In this document: piece after piece, positions 20,027 through 30,429 of the stretch
How positions within the stretch are numbered: the stretch's first letter is position 1
How the letters are laid out: each line of letters begins with the position of its first letter
Source of the DNA: Eublepharis macularius
Lineage: Eukaryota > Chordata > Lepidosauria > Squamata > Eublepharidae
Direction: 5' to 3'
Assembly (NCBI RefSeq): GCF_028583425.1
Contig: NC_072795.1
Coordinates: 4,859,001-4,923,000, forward strand
Length of the DNA: 64,000 nucleotides
Notes under the pieces: generated by a model
The model's input: the letters and a program-made list of their open reading frames with translations, nothing else
Told to the model about the DNA's origin: nothing
The model's database searches: none
Position numbers and translations under genes: made by a program

Positions 20027-21010
20027 TAAATCATACTAAAGAAACATAAAAGATAAACTACAATCATTTCAATCTTATAGTTATCAGTCAAATCCCATAT
20101 CTATATAAAACTTGTATATATATATCCTTGAGTTTTCCCTTCTATTTAAATATTTTTATTCTCTTTTTTATCTATCTTCATTTCTAATAACAATTTTATT
20201 ACAAATATATGTTGCCAATATCTTCTTTAACACTTTCTGTTTTAATTTAAATTTATTCTTAATTTTCCTCAGTGTCTCTGTGATAGACTTTAGTTCTTTC
20301 CGTATCAGTAAGGCTTCTCTTGGCAAGTCATTGAATATTTGCACAGGGGATCCATTAAATAAAAATGATCCAGTTATTTTAACCTTTTCGATTATCTTCA
20401 TCCTTATTCTTTGGTTAGGAATTTCTATAATTATGTCCCTTGGTACTGATTTATTTCTATATTGCTTGATTGTTCCAACTCGATATGCTTTGGTGATTCG
20501 GGGGGCTATACCCTCCTCTAATTCAATTTGCTTTGCAAGCCAGCTTGTAATCACAGATGTTAAGTCCTCCTTTTGTGTAAAAAGCTCATCAATTCCTCTT
20601 AGTTTAAGGTGATTTTGTCTGACATTGATTTCAAGATTAATTAGTCTCTCTTGTTGGGTCTCGATGGTTTCTTGCAGCATTTTTATTTCACTTTGTGCAG
20701 CAGAGCTCATATCCAAGGCTCTGTCTGCTTTCTGATTTGCTGACTGCAGATCAAATTTTGTTTCAGCAAGTTGTGAAGTTAATGGGGCAATTAATTTAGA
20801 CATTTGGTCTAGAATGTCAGTTTTCAGTTTTGCAAGCTGTGGATCCAGTATAATTTCAGAATTATTTACCTTTTCAGTCCCGTTCGTAAAGCTTCCGTCG
20901 GCCATTTTGGCCTGCTCCGTTTTTCCTTCTTCGCTTAGCAGTGTCTCTTTTGATGCCGAAAAGAATGATTCTAAGTTTTTAATTTATTCTTAATTTTCAA
21001 CTATATTATA
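20027..21010 (-). mobile_element. L1 LINE fragment containing ORF1
   Basis: AT-rich, minus strand, with the ORF1 described at 20168-20905 and about 100 bases of upstream sequence. The Harbinger transposon abuts its 3' side at 20026. No ORF2 follows on this side. Confidence 0.75.
20168..20905 (-). CDS. L1 ORF1 protein (RNA-binding chaperone of a LINE)
   Basis: An intact open frame of 245 residues beginning MADGSFTNGTEKVN. L1 ORF1p coats LINE RNA and acts as a nucleic-acid chaperone. There is a helical, coiled-coil-type N-terminal half (about 20-80: LKTDILDQMSKLIAPL onward). An RRM-like part follows (NHLKLRGIDELF, IAPRITKAYRVG), then the C-terminal domain with FNGSPVQIFNDLPREALLIRKEL. It is shorter than mammalian ORF1p (about 340 residues). 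It shows no stop, but the rest of the L1 is missing or displaced, so it is a transposon relic rather than a host gene. Confidence 0.85.
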   Translation of the reverse strand: MADGSFTNGTEKVNNSEIILDPQLAKLKTDILDQMSKLIAPLTSQLAETKFDLQSANQKADRALDMSSAAQSEIKMLQETIETQQERLINLEINVRQNHLKLRGIDELFTQKEDLTSVITSWLAKQIELEEGIAPRITKAYRVGTIKQYRNKSVPRDIIIEIPNQRIRMKIIEKVKITGSFLFNGSPVQIFNDLPREALLIRKELKSITETLRKIKNKFKLKQKVLKKILATYICNKIVIRNEDR

Positions 21011-21382
21011 TATATTTTATTTATATTCTCACTGAGACTCAAGGCAGATTACACAAATATTCTTATTGTTACTGTTATTCTGTATTATCAAGCAAAACAT
21101 TGGCCCTGCCAACAAATTCCAGAACTTGGTTGTCCTTGAAATGAACTGTTGGACTCAAAAGAGAATTCATTTAAACGAAGTCCTCTTTAGAAACTCTGGG
21201 ACCTTGTAACCCCTTGGAGACTAATGTTTTTATTCTAGTACGAGCTTTCATAGGCTAGAGAATGGAATGGGCTCTACTTCACAAAAGCTTACGCTAAAAT
21301 AAAAATATGCTAGTCCTTAAGAGGCAATTATTTTTGTGACAGATTACTATGGCTACACCTCTAAAACAGTTCCAGAAACTCA

Positions 21383-21500
21383 GGGCCAAGCTACACATGA
21401 CGAATGACACTTGAACGGCAAGTGGATTGAGTGGAGGGCAAGTGAACAGGGAGAAATACACTTGCCATTCAAGTGTCATTCGTCATGTGTAGCTTGGCCC
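21383..21500. mobile_element. 118-bp palindromic element (GGGCCAAGCTACA ends)
   Basis: The two halves are inverted copies: GGGCCAAGCTACACATGACG at the left and its inverse at the right, with GCAAGTG motifs inside. TCA flanks both sides, a candidate 3-bp target duplication. A second member is at 53005-53160. Confidence 0.8.
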
Positions 21501-22221
21501 TCAGATTCCCCCTGCCTTGATGGGCAAAGGCTTCACAATTTGAAAATTGTGTCACCTGCATAGGCTAGTGCATACACCAGCCCAGCTCTATCATTTCCAA
21601 GCAAACTAGCAAATTTTCACCTTCTATTTTGTGTCACATCAAAAACAGCCAGACCCCTGTTTTCTCATCTCAAGGTCTTTCTTTATCCCATAAGGTACTA
21701 ATTTTCATTTCTCACCTTAGGAAGATCTGAGAGCCAGTTTATAATTAGACTGTCGAACTAGAAACTTGGATGTAAAGATTTAAATCCCCAATCAGGAATG
21801 GAGCTTGCTGGGAGAGCTAGGGACAATCACGCTCACTTTCTGCCTAACCCACCTCACAGGGTTATTGTAAGGAAAAGGGGGGGCCGTATTTGCTGCTGTA
21901 AGCTCTTTCGAAGGAGAGGGCATAAAAATGTATAATCAGTTTTTGAAGAGATAATGTTGTACACTCCAGCGCCTCTGATGAAGTGAGCTCTGACTCACAA
22001 AAGTTAATGATAGAATAAATTTCACTCGTCTATAAGGGGTACTACCGGACCTTTGATTTATACTGCCCGCTACAGCCATCCATCTAAATAGTTTTAGCCT
22101 TCTTCCTAAGAACGCCTCTAGGTGGTGATATCTTTCCACTAGTGCTCAGCTTCGATCTCACAAGCAGCAGCAACATTTATCGGAATTACATCCATATTAA
22201 CAAAAACACTGGACACAACCA
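21501..22221. other. Region without identified gene
   Basis: Contains a weak SINE-like stretch near 21770-21930 (ggagcttgctgggagagctag, cccacctcacagggttattgt) and a worn hairpin-family arm near 21980-22050. No coding region is supported. Confidence 0.5.
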
Positions 22222-23103
22222 GGGTCGAATCCACATTACTCATTCTAAGTCGCGTGTTCCCCGCATTCCCCACTGCAATCCCGAGTGCCAGTCACATTAC
22301 CTCATTAAACAGATGCATTTCATTCGCATTTCTCCCGAATATGTGGTCACAGGTTTTCAACGGGAGTTTCAGGGTGGCCGTGAACGGGCCAATGCGCAAT
22401 TTACGCGTTTTTTTTAAAAGCCACCCCCCTTCCTGTCTCTCCGGCCGTTCCGAGAGTTCCTATTGGCTGATTCAACTTGCAAGTGCTCCGTAGTCTGCAA
22501 AAGACTGTTTTTGACTTCATAGCATTGGATTTATTGATTATGCTGTTTCTGAATCAAATCTGGTAGTTTGAAAAATCATTTTGGGGTGAATCCATCCTCA
22601 GAACGGACTCACGAAACTTCTTTTTTAACTGTTTTTTATTTTTTTTTATTTTATATTACTGTAATATCAAAATTATGAAATATTGAAATAATGACACTCC
22701 AAGGAAGTGAAACTTCAGTAAAATTCAGGCACTGAACTGTCCTGCATAGGAAATGCCCACAAAAGCTTCCCACATGCTTCCAAATTTCCAAAAAAAACCC
22801 TGAGAGAGAGCCATCAGTGCTGTCAGTGGGGGAAAGAGAGGCATCATTATCTTCAATGATGTTCCTTTATAAGGCAAGATCGAAATAACGGAAAAGTGCG
22901 CTCAAAAATTTTTTTTAAAAAAGGGCAGGAAAAAAAGGTCCTGCCCAAAAAAGCAGTTTTCGAGTGGCCGTGTGACCGGAGGGACGCGCGAGAAAGACGG
23001 ATTGGAAGCAGGAATGTGAATGAAGAGGAAAAAATCGCGGATTGGAGGCAAACGGAAGATATCCGATAAACATGCGAGTAATGGGTGAATGTGGATTCGA
23101 CCC
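22222..23103. mobile_element. 882-bp DNA element with GGGTCGAATCCACATT inverted ends
   Basis: The left end GGGTCGAATCCACATTACTC is matched by an inverted right end GGGTCGAATCCACATTCACC. The interior is AT-rich and the long open frame is not convincing. No family assignment and no clear target duplication. Confidence 0.7.
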
Positions 23104-23354
23104 AGAACTCAGTCTACAAATACACAACTCTCCTCATGGATGCAAGATACAAAAATTTAGCTACAGTTTCGATAACTTTTTGGTTCTGAGTAGCCAATAG
23201 GAAGATAACTTTACATTTATCAGATTTTCCAATTTGCTCTCTCAACAGCGGATCAATGAGTGTGGGATGTATATCATAGTAATAAGTACAATACAATCCC
23301 ACTGCTGCCCATCACACCCCAATCGCCCCCAAGGCGAGGTTTGCCCGTTCAATA

Positions 23355-24406
23355 TTCGAGATGATCTTAACAGACTAGAAAACCGGGCTAAAACTAACAA
23401 AATCAGGCTAAAATGAACAAAATGAATTTCAACAGAGATAAAGGTAAAATCCGGCATTTAGGTGGGAAAAATTAAAGGCACGCTTAGAGGATGGGGTAGA
23501 CCTGTCTTTGCAGTAGTACGTGTGAAAAGGATCTAGGGGTCTGAGTAGATCATACGCTGAACATGAGTCAGCAATGTGACGCTGTATCTAAAATGTCAAA
23601 TGCGATTTTGGACTGTATCAACAGGAGTATAGTGTCCAGATCACGTAAGGTGATGGTATCGCTTTATAGTGATGGTTAGACCTCACCAAGCGTATTGTGT
23701 TCAGTTTTGGGAACCATAGTTTAAGAAGGATATAGACAAGCTGGAGTGAGTCCAGAGGAGGGCAACGAAGATGGTGAGGGGTCTGGAGACCGAGTCCTAT
23801 GAGGAAAGCCTGAAGGAGCTCGGTATGTTTAGCCTGGAGAGAAGACGACTGAGAGGTGATATGATAACCATCTTCAAGTACTTGAAGGGCTGTTGTGTAG
23901 AGGATGGAGCAGAGTTGTTTTCCGTCGCCCCAGAAGGTCGGACCAGAACCAACGGGTTAAAATTAAAGCAAAAGAGTTTTCAGCTAGACATTAGGAAGAA
24001 CTTCCCGACAGTTAGAGCGGTCCCTCAGTGGAACAGGCTTCCTTGGGAGGGGGTGGGCTCTCCTTCCTCGGAGGTATTTAAGAAGAGACAAGATGGTCAC
24101 CTGGCAGCTATGATGAGTCTCTGACTCAATATGACTGTGCACAGATCAAGAGAGGGAGTGAACGGAGGAGCTGGTGCTCGGCTCTCATGGCCTTTTCTTA
24201 CATGCCCAGGGTAATGCCGATCACCACTTTGGTGTCAGCAAGAAAATTTCCTCCAGGCCTGATTGGCTGGGGATCCTGGATGTTTTCTACCTTCCTCTGG
24301 GCATAGAGCAGAGGTTGGGGCGGGGAGATAGCTGTGAATTTCCTGCGTTGTCCAGGGGGCTGGACTAGATGACCCTTCGGACCCTTCCAGCTTTATGTTT
24401 CTATGT
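23355..24406 (+). mobile_element. CR1 LINE, ORF2 3' portion and 3'UTR, decayed
   Basis: Translation in shifting frames gives the CR1 reverse transcriptase C-terminus. A well preserved run is MVRGLETESYEESLKELGMF, later LDIRKNFPTVRAVPQWNRLP and EVFKKRQDGHL (23771-24124). A ggactagatgaccc and gtttctatg 3' end closes it. Upstream remnants (AACAAAATGAATTTCAACAG region) show several stops and frameshifts, so it is dead. Confidence 0.85.
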
Positions 24407-24594
24407 GGTCATCATGCAAGCATGGAACCCAGGGGAATACTGACCCATGCCAGGGGGGCTGCTGCACGCTTTGCATATAGGCTTCCATCCTGATTTCAAA
24501 AGCCTGTATAAAACCGTGATTGCCCAAAGAACATCAGAGGAGGTCTGTAGGATCAAACCCAAAAGGCCACGCCAACACGGCTGTCTTCTATTGA

Positions 24595-24780
24595 ATCAGA
24601 TCATTGGCTCATCAAAGTCAATACTGTCCACTCAGACCAGGAGTGGCTCTCCAGGGTCTCAGGCGGAGATCTTTCCTGTCACCTCCTACATGCTGCTTTT
24701 AACTGGAGAAGCCGGGGATTGAACCAGGGGCCTCCTGCATGCCAAGCAGAGGCTCTTCCACAGAGCCACAGCCCCTTCCC
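24595..24780 (-). mobile_element. tRNA-Ala-like SINE, minus strand
   Basis: Read from 24780 on the minus strand: ggggctgtggctctgtgg, the ctgcttggcatgc anticodon-arm region and ggttcaatcccc B box, then a gttaaaagcagcatg body. Same family as 35969-36545. Confidence 0.8.
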
Positions 24781-24789
24781 ACGTAACCC

Positions 24790-25171
24790 AGCAACCTGTT
24801 TCCAACAGTGGCCAGCCAGGTGCTTCTAGGAAGCCCAGAAGCAGAGCATGAAAGCATCTGTTCTCCCTGTTATTTGCCACAAAGGTATACTTCTGCTGAA
24901 CATGGAGGTTCCATTGTGCCACCATGGTGAATAACAATATCAATAACGGACCTAACACTGCTCAAGACTTCTTCTTGCACTCCCTTTTATAGTCAGCTAA
25001 GCCAGCTCTTGCAGGGAGATGTCATCCAAATGTTTTCTTTCCCTTTTTTGCTTCCACTTTTCCCTTAATATATCTGGCAAACCGGAAAGGCAAAATATTC
25101 AGATTCTCAGGTTTTTTCTTGTATTCCTCTTCAAGTATCCATGAGAGAGAGAGAGATACATAGAGTCAGTA
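24790..25171. other. Region without identified gene
   Basis: No coding region, RNA gene or repeat family is recognised between the SINE and the microsatellite, apart from a short (GAGA) run at 25144-25157. Confidence 0.5.
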
Positions 25172-25173
25172 AA

Positions 25174-25740
25174 TAAGTAAGTAAGTGAAAGGAAGGAGGG
25201 AAGGAGGGAAGGAAGGAGGAAGGAAGGAAGGAGGAAGGAAGGAAGGAGGGAAGGAGGGAAGGAAGGAAGGAAGGAGGAAGGAAGGAGGAAGGAGGGAAGG
25301 AAGGAAGGAAGGAAGGAGGGAAGGAAGGAGGAAGGAAGGAGGAAGGAAGGAAGGAGGGAAGGAAGGAGGAAGGAAGGAGGGAAGGAGGGAAGGAAGGAGG
25401 AAGGAAGGAAGGAGGGAAGGAAGGAGGGAGGAAGGAGGGAAGGAAGGAGGGAAGGAGGGAAGGAAGGAGGAAGGAAGGAGGGAAGGAAGGAGGGAGGGAA
25501 GGAAGGAGGAAGGGAAGGAGGAAGGAAGGAGGAAGGAGGGAAGGAGGAAGGAAGGAAGGAGGGAAGGAAGGAGGGAGGGAAGGAAGGAGGAAGGAAGGAG
25601 GAAGGAGGGAGGGAGGAAGGAAGGGAGGGAGGAAGGAGGGAGGGAGGGAGGAAGGAAGGAGGGAGGGAAGGAAGGAGGAAGGAAGGAGGGAGGAAGGAGG
25701 GAGGAAGGAAGGAAGGAAGGAGGAAGGAAGGAAGGAGTCT
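25174..25740. repeat. GGAA/GGGA-rich microsatellite, about 570 bp
   Basis: An uninterrupted purine tract built of ggaa, ggga and gga units. It stays open in one frame (Lys/Glu/Gly/Arg repeat), which is an artefact of the unit composition and not a gene. Confidence 0.97.
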
Positions 25741-25755
25741 CCCCAGTTACTAGAT

Positions 25756-25760
25756 CAAAT

Positions 25761-25819
<59 letters not shown>
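25756..25819. repeat. (TTTA)n microsatellite
   Basis: About 16 perfect ttta units, at the boundary between the GGAA tract and a minus-strand L2 end. It is probably the L2 element's expanded A-rich tail. Confidence 0.95.
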
Positions 25820-25820
<1 letters not shown>

Positions 25821-26330
25821 TCGCATTTCTAGACCGCCCTCCCCATCAGATGGGCTCAGGGCGGTTTAACAACAGCTTAAAACAATAAAACATTATAAAA
25901 ACTTTAAAACATATCAAACAATTAAAATAGGCGGGTATAAAATATTAAAATACAGCATTGTCCTGCATGGGTGGTGGAGGGTCTTCAGTGGTATGGCCGG
26001 CGAGAGGACAGCCCAGCCCCCACCAAATGCCTGGTGGAACATCTCTGTCTTGCAGGCCCGGCGGAAAGATAACAAATCCTGCCGGGCCCTAGTTTCCTCA
26101 GACAGAGAGTTCCACCAGGTCGGAGCCAGAAGTGAGAAGGCCCTGGCTCTGGCAGAGGCCAGGCGGACCTCCCTGGGGCCAGGGACCATCAGCAAGTTCT
26201 TAGTGGCTGATCGAAGCGACCTCCGGGGAACATATGGGGAGAGGCAGTCCCGAAGGTATGCTGGGCCCAGTCCGCATAGGGCTTTATAGGTCAACACCAA
26301 AACCTTGAACTGTACCCGGTACTCAAATCT
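25820..26330 (-). mobile_element. L2-type LINE, ORF2 C-terminus and 3' end
   Basis: Minus-strand translation (26300 downward) gives TYKALCGLGPAYLRDCLSPY, then RSLRSATKNLL, ARAFSLLAPTWWNSLSEET and FRRACKTEMF, the conserved L2/CR1-clade C-terminal pattern. A short gggcggt 3'UTR follows. A second copy is at 57484-58345. Confidence 0.85.
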
Positions 26331-27287
26331 GGTTAGGTTAGGTAGCCCTTAGGGAGGCTGCCATTTTTTCTTCAGTCTGCTTTTGTCTTAGCAGGGAGAT
26401 TTCATTCTGAAGGTCCGACTTGAAGTTTCACATTTTTAGCCTCCTTCTTAAGATCTGCAAGGTGGGGGAGAAATATTTCAATTTTCCGCTCAAATCCAGA
26501 ACATTTGTTCAGGGCCCCCATATCCATCAGGTTCCTGTATCCAGCAGTCTGCGGGCCCTGGAGCAGGTCTGACATGCTTGGTACCTCCAAGGTCACAGAC
26601 TCCACCCCCTACCTACTAAGCTCCACCCTCTTCTGCCAGGCACTCTCGAGCTCTGCCCAGGCGTCTTCAAGAGGTCTGACCTCTTACTCATGCCTGGAGG
26701 AGGGAGTTTAATTCTACAAGTGCAGATATCAACGCAAACAGAACTGTTTCCCATGATCTCATTACTGAAGGAACGAATTGAGCCTACAGAATTGCTTGTA
26801 TTTCTCTATAAGAACTTTTTGAAGACACAGAAGAGTTCTAGTGGCTGTGTAGAGTTGTAAATAGGATAGCGTCAGAGTTTTTTGACAAGCAGCTAAAAAC
26901 CCAGCACCGCTTTTTAATGACATTGCTTCTGTTTGTTTTCATCATGTTTTATTTTATTTATTTTTTATTTATTCATGTCACTACGTTTTATTTTGCAAGC
27001 CACCTCAAACACGTTGCCTGGTGAGGCAGAGTTGAAATACACACCCAAACCTGTGAGTAAATGTTATTAAACAAAGTGAAGCTTTCTTCTGAATAAATAT
27101 GCGTAGGATTGGGCTCTTCTAGCATGACCATGGCTTTTTCCCATTGCAGCCACAAGCCGGAAAGTAATTTGGAACAAGTCCATTTGTGTATGTGTGCATA
27201 TTGATGAGGTGCCGCTGTGCAGGTGAGTCAGGCAGCCAAGAAGAGTGTTTGCCTTTGGGACAGAAAACTGCTTGTCTTCTTGTCCCA
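26331..27287. other. Region without identified gene
   Basis: About 950 bases with no convincing ORF, RNA or full repeat. There is an AT-rich stretch at 26945-26980 (attttatttattttttattt). Confidence 0.5.
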
Positions 27288-27538
27288 GAGGCTGAGAGCA
27301 GAACCACAAGTGACAAAAGGCACAGGTTGGACACTAGTCAGCTTCCCTCAAGTTTTGATGGGAAATGTAGGCATCCTGGTCTTGCAGCTTGGCTCTCCGA
27401 CTGCTGTCCAACGAACTTTTCAACTGTCACTTGTCCAACATTCCGCCAAGCTGCCTACATTTCCCATCAAAACTTGAGGGAAGCTGGCAAGGGTCCAATC
27501 TGTGCTTTTTGTCACTTGTGGTTCTGCTCTGAGTGTCA
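27288..27538. mobile_element. Palindromic element with CACAAGTGAC subterminal motif
   Basis: The arms are inverted repeats: agaaccacaagtgacaaaag and cttccctcaagttttgatgg at the left, inverted near 27450-27530. The core arm also occurs at 56318-56523. Confidence 0.8.
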
Positions 27539-27651
27539 GGCTATGGATGACAGGCCATGGTAGATAGAACCCTGTACCCTTGCAGCAAGAAGTCCAGGTT
27601 CTTGGTTAAAAGGTTTTATTCAGGAATCAAACCATTTCCATAGATATGTCC

Positions 27652-28086
27652 AGGGCTCATTTCGAGGGGGAATGCGCAGGAACACAGTTTTGGCAGTTCC
27701 CCAAAGAGGTCACATGACAGGTGGCCCCGCCCACCAGACTCTTGGCCATTTTGGGCTCATTTTGGCTTGGATTGGGGCCAAAATGGCCCAGATCGGGCCT
27801 CTGACAAGTGGTGGATCACTCTCCCACTTAGCAGCTGCCCGATTCTGACCATTTTGGGCTCCTTTCCAGCCATTTTCAGCCCCTTTTTGCCATTTTGGGC
27901 CCAATTTCGGCCCTGAATGGCTAGGATTGGGTCCAAAACAGCCAGGATAGGTGAGGTCAGGGGGTGTGGCATATGCAAATCATTTATGCCAATGACACAC
28001 TTCTGGTGATGGCAAGGAGCGTGGCATATGCTAATGAGTTATGCTAATGAGTTCCTCCCGCTCTTTTTCTACGAAATGACCCCTGG
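27652..28086. mobile_element. 435-bp non-autonomous hAT-type element
   Basis: A perfect 8-bp target duplication ATATGTCC (27644-27651 and 28087-28094) flanks ends AGGGCTCATTTCG and CCAGGGGTCATTTCG (inverted). The interior repeats ccattttgggc motifs. Copies: 34327-34766 and 45005-45684. Confidence 0.9.
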
Positions 28087-28269
28087 ATATGTCCATAGGA
28101 TTACTCAGCAGCAAGGTAAGCAGCTAAGCAGGTAGACAGTAACTTGACAGAAATGATAGCTTGGGACAAATCCCTTCCTCTTAAGCACAATTACTCCTTC
28201 CCCCTCCCAACAGAAAATATTATTTTGAGTGCGAAAAAGATCTGGGAACTTCTTACACAGTTTACATAA

Positions 28270-28704
28270 GAGAGTCTTGCTACAAGTGACATTTTACACG
28301 TGAAGGATAAAGGATCATTTTCGCAAGTCTTTCTGGGAACTGAAGTTCCTCTCCCCCACCCCTTTTCCTTCTGTTCCTTCCCCTCGCTGCCTGAAGAGAC
28401 AGAGAGAGCCTGCGGCAACATCAGCGTTTGCAAATCGTCTTGCTGGGGGGCGGGGGGGGGAATGCTCCGAAGAAAGCTGAGAAAGTTGCAGCTGCCTGCC
28501 CCAAAGATCATTGAGAGCAGGCTTGCGACTGGAGGAACGATTTGCAAAAGTTGCTGTTGCCGCAGGCTTTCTCCGTCTCTTCAGGCAACGAGGGGAAGGA
28601 ACAGAGGAAAAGGGGTGGGGGAGAGGAACTTCAGTTCCCAGAAAGACTTGCGAAAATGATCCTTTATCCTTCATGTGTAAAATGCCACTTGTAGCAAGGC
28701 TCTC
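28270..28704. mobile_element. Long foldback element, about 435 bp
   Basis: Arms of nearly 200 bp: ttgctacaagtgac, then tcattttcgcaagtctttctg and gaacttcagttcc-type blocks at the left (28279-28430) reappear inverted at 28540-28700. The mirrored open frames on both strands are a by-product of the symmetry. Confidence 0.85.
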
Positions 28705-29545
28705 AGTCTAGACGTTATGGAAGGCATAAGATTAAACTGCAACATGAAACAGTTGCAAGGTCGAAGCACGGGGAGCTTCACAGATAAGACACCTGCATTC
28801 AGTATGCCTGTGAAAGCGAGACAATTATGGCACTTGCAATATGACATTAAGACACAGCATTCACATTGGTTCACAGTAACAAGATAGAATGAAACAATGG
28901 CATGGATGTAGGGGTACAGACATGACACTGAGACCGCTTCTGCATGCCAAACTTACTCCTCAATTTTCAAGAAACCGGGCCCAAACTAATGCAACAGACT
29001 TGGTCATGTTCCCTCCACACCTGTTCCAAGTAATGGTGAGGTGGTGTTTGTCTATTTATTCTGCTCCATATTAAAATAAATCAGGATTCAGAGCTCTGGT
29101 GCTGTTGTCACCAACGGCATCACTGGTGGAGTCACAGTGGCGTCCCTTCTAAAAACTGTTTTTCTTTTTTGGCATGTGAAATTCGATGCATTGCTATTCC
29201 CAGAATTTCTCCTCCATCTCTCTCTTTTTTTATCTGATTGTCTGATTCGGACTCTACTCTTCCCCCTATACAATATTTTCCAACCCCTATGAACACGGAA
29301 AAATGAAAGCAATGGAAGCAATAAAACAATGGGGAATCGCGCACTTCCAACACTCTTGTAACCATTGGTGCATCAATCCAACAAATTAAAAAATAAAGAT
29401 AAAAGAGGAGGGGGAGTGAGGAAGAAGGGAGGGGGAGGGACGGAAAGGATGGGAGAGGGAGTGCCTGGGACAGACAAGAGTAGTCGATCACAAAGAAGTG
29501 GGCTGGCAGGAGGCAGAAGGGGCCCAGAAGAGGATGAAACACTAA

Positions 29546-30152
29546 CAGCGAAATCCTAAGAAGAATTACTCCAGTCTAAACCCGTTGAAGTCAATGGGCT
29601 TAGCACCTGGAGTATTGTGTGCAGTTCTGGAGGCCTCACTTCAAAAAAGGATGTGGACAAAATCGAGAGGGTGCAGAGGAGAGCGACGAGGATGATCAGG
29701 GGTCTGGAGACTGAGCCCTACGAGGAAAGGCTGAGGGCCTTGGGAATGTTTAGTCTGGAGAAGAGGAGGTTGAGGGGGGACATGATTGCTCTCTTTAAAT
29801 ATCTGAAAGGCTGTCATCTGGCGGAGGGCAAGGAGCTGTTCCAGGTGGCAGCAGAGGATAGGACCCAAAACAATGGGCTTAAATTACATGCACAAAGGGA
29901 CCGGCTGGATATTAGGAAGAACTTTTTCACGGCCAGAGGAGTTCAAAGGTGGAATCAGCTGCCTAGGGAGGTGGTAAGCTCCCCTTCATGGACAGTTTTC
30001 AAGAAGAGGCTGGATGGATCTTTGTCAGGGATGCTTTAGGCTGATCCTGCACTGGGCAGGGGGTTGGACTAGATGGTCTGTATGGCCCCTTCCAACTCTA
30101 TGATTCTATGATTCTGTGATTCTGTGGAGTAACTCTGCTTGGGATTGCACTG
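29546..30152. mobile_element. Harbinger-type MITE, split by a CR1 insertion
   Basis: TAA (29543-29545 and 30153-30155) flanks ends CAGCGAAATCCTA and CAGTGCAATCC (inverted). The left end differs at one of 13 bases from the end of the 8-kb Harbinger at 12004. The MITE halves are 29546-29603 (ttactccagtctaaaccc) and 30126-30152 (gagtaactctgc). Confidence 0.85.
29604..30125 (+). mobile_element. CR1 LINE 3' end inserted in the MITE
   Basis: Encodes a nearly clean CR1 ORF2 C-terminus at 29617-30039 (KIERVQRRATRMIRGLETEP, LDIRKNFFTARGVQRWNQLP, FKKRLDGSLSGML, stop). The 3'UTR with ggttggactagatgg and a gattctatgattctgtg tail follows. It is 5' truncated, as usual for LINEs. Confidence 0.92.
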
Positions 30153-30246
30153 TAAACGCTGGAATAAAGATTATGCAAATGGGAACGAGCCAACTGGAAA
30201 ATGGTCTTTAAAAAAAGTTGTGAGAAAAATGCCCTGAGAAAACCTG

Positions 30247-30393
30247 AAGCCGACTCCCGGGCGGGAGATACTGCTGCAAAGGTGTGGAACACACTGGAAA
30301 AGGTGCAACTCCCCAACCAGCGATTGGGGAGTTGCACCTTTTCCAGTGCGTTCCACACCTTCGCAGCAGTATCTCCCGCCCAAGAATCGGCTT
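30247..30393. repeat. Inverted repeat, arms about 73 bp
   Basis: aagccgactcccgggcggg through ggaaaaggtgcaactcccc is mirrored after a very short loop by ggggagttgcaccttttcc through cccgcccaagaatcggctt. It looks like a small foldback element; no target duplication found. Confidence 0.75.
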
Positions 30394-30429
30394 CCTGGCT
30401 TGCTCACGCCATCGGGGTTACTTGATGAA

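Noticed and set aside
25185-25820. 211-codon open frame rich in Lys, Glu, Gly and Arg
   Set aside because: It is the translation of the GGAA/GGGA microsatellite plus the TTTA tail; no start context, no conserved pattern.
28300-28674. Mirror-image open frames encoding almost the same peptide on both strands
   Set aside because: This is a consequence of the foldback symmetry; not a gene pair.
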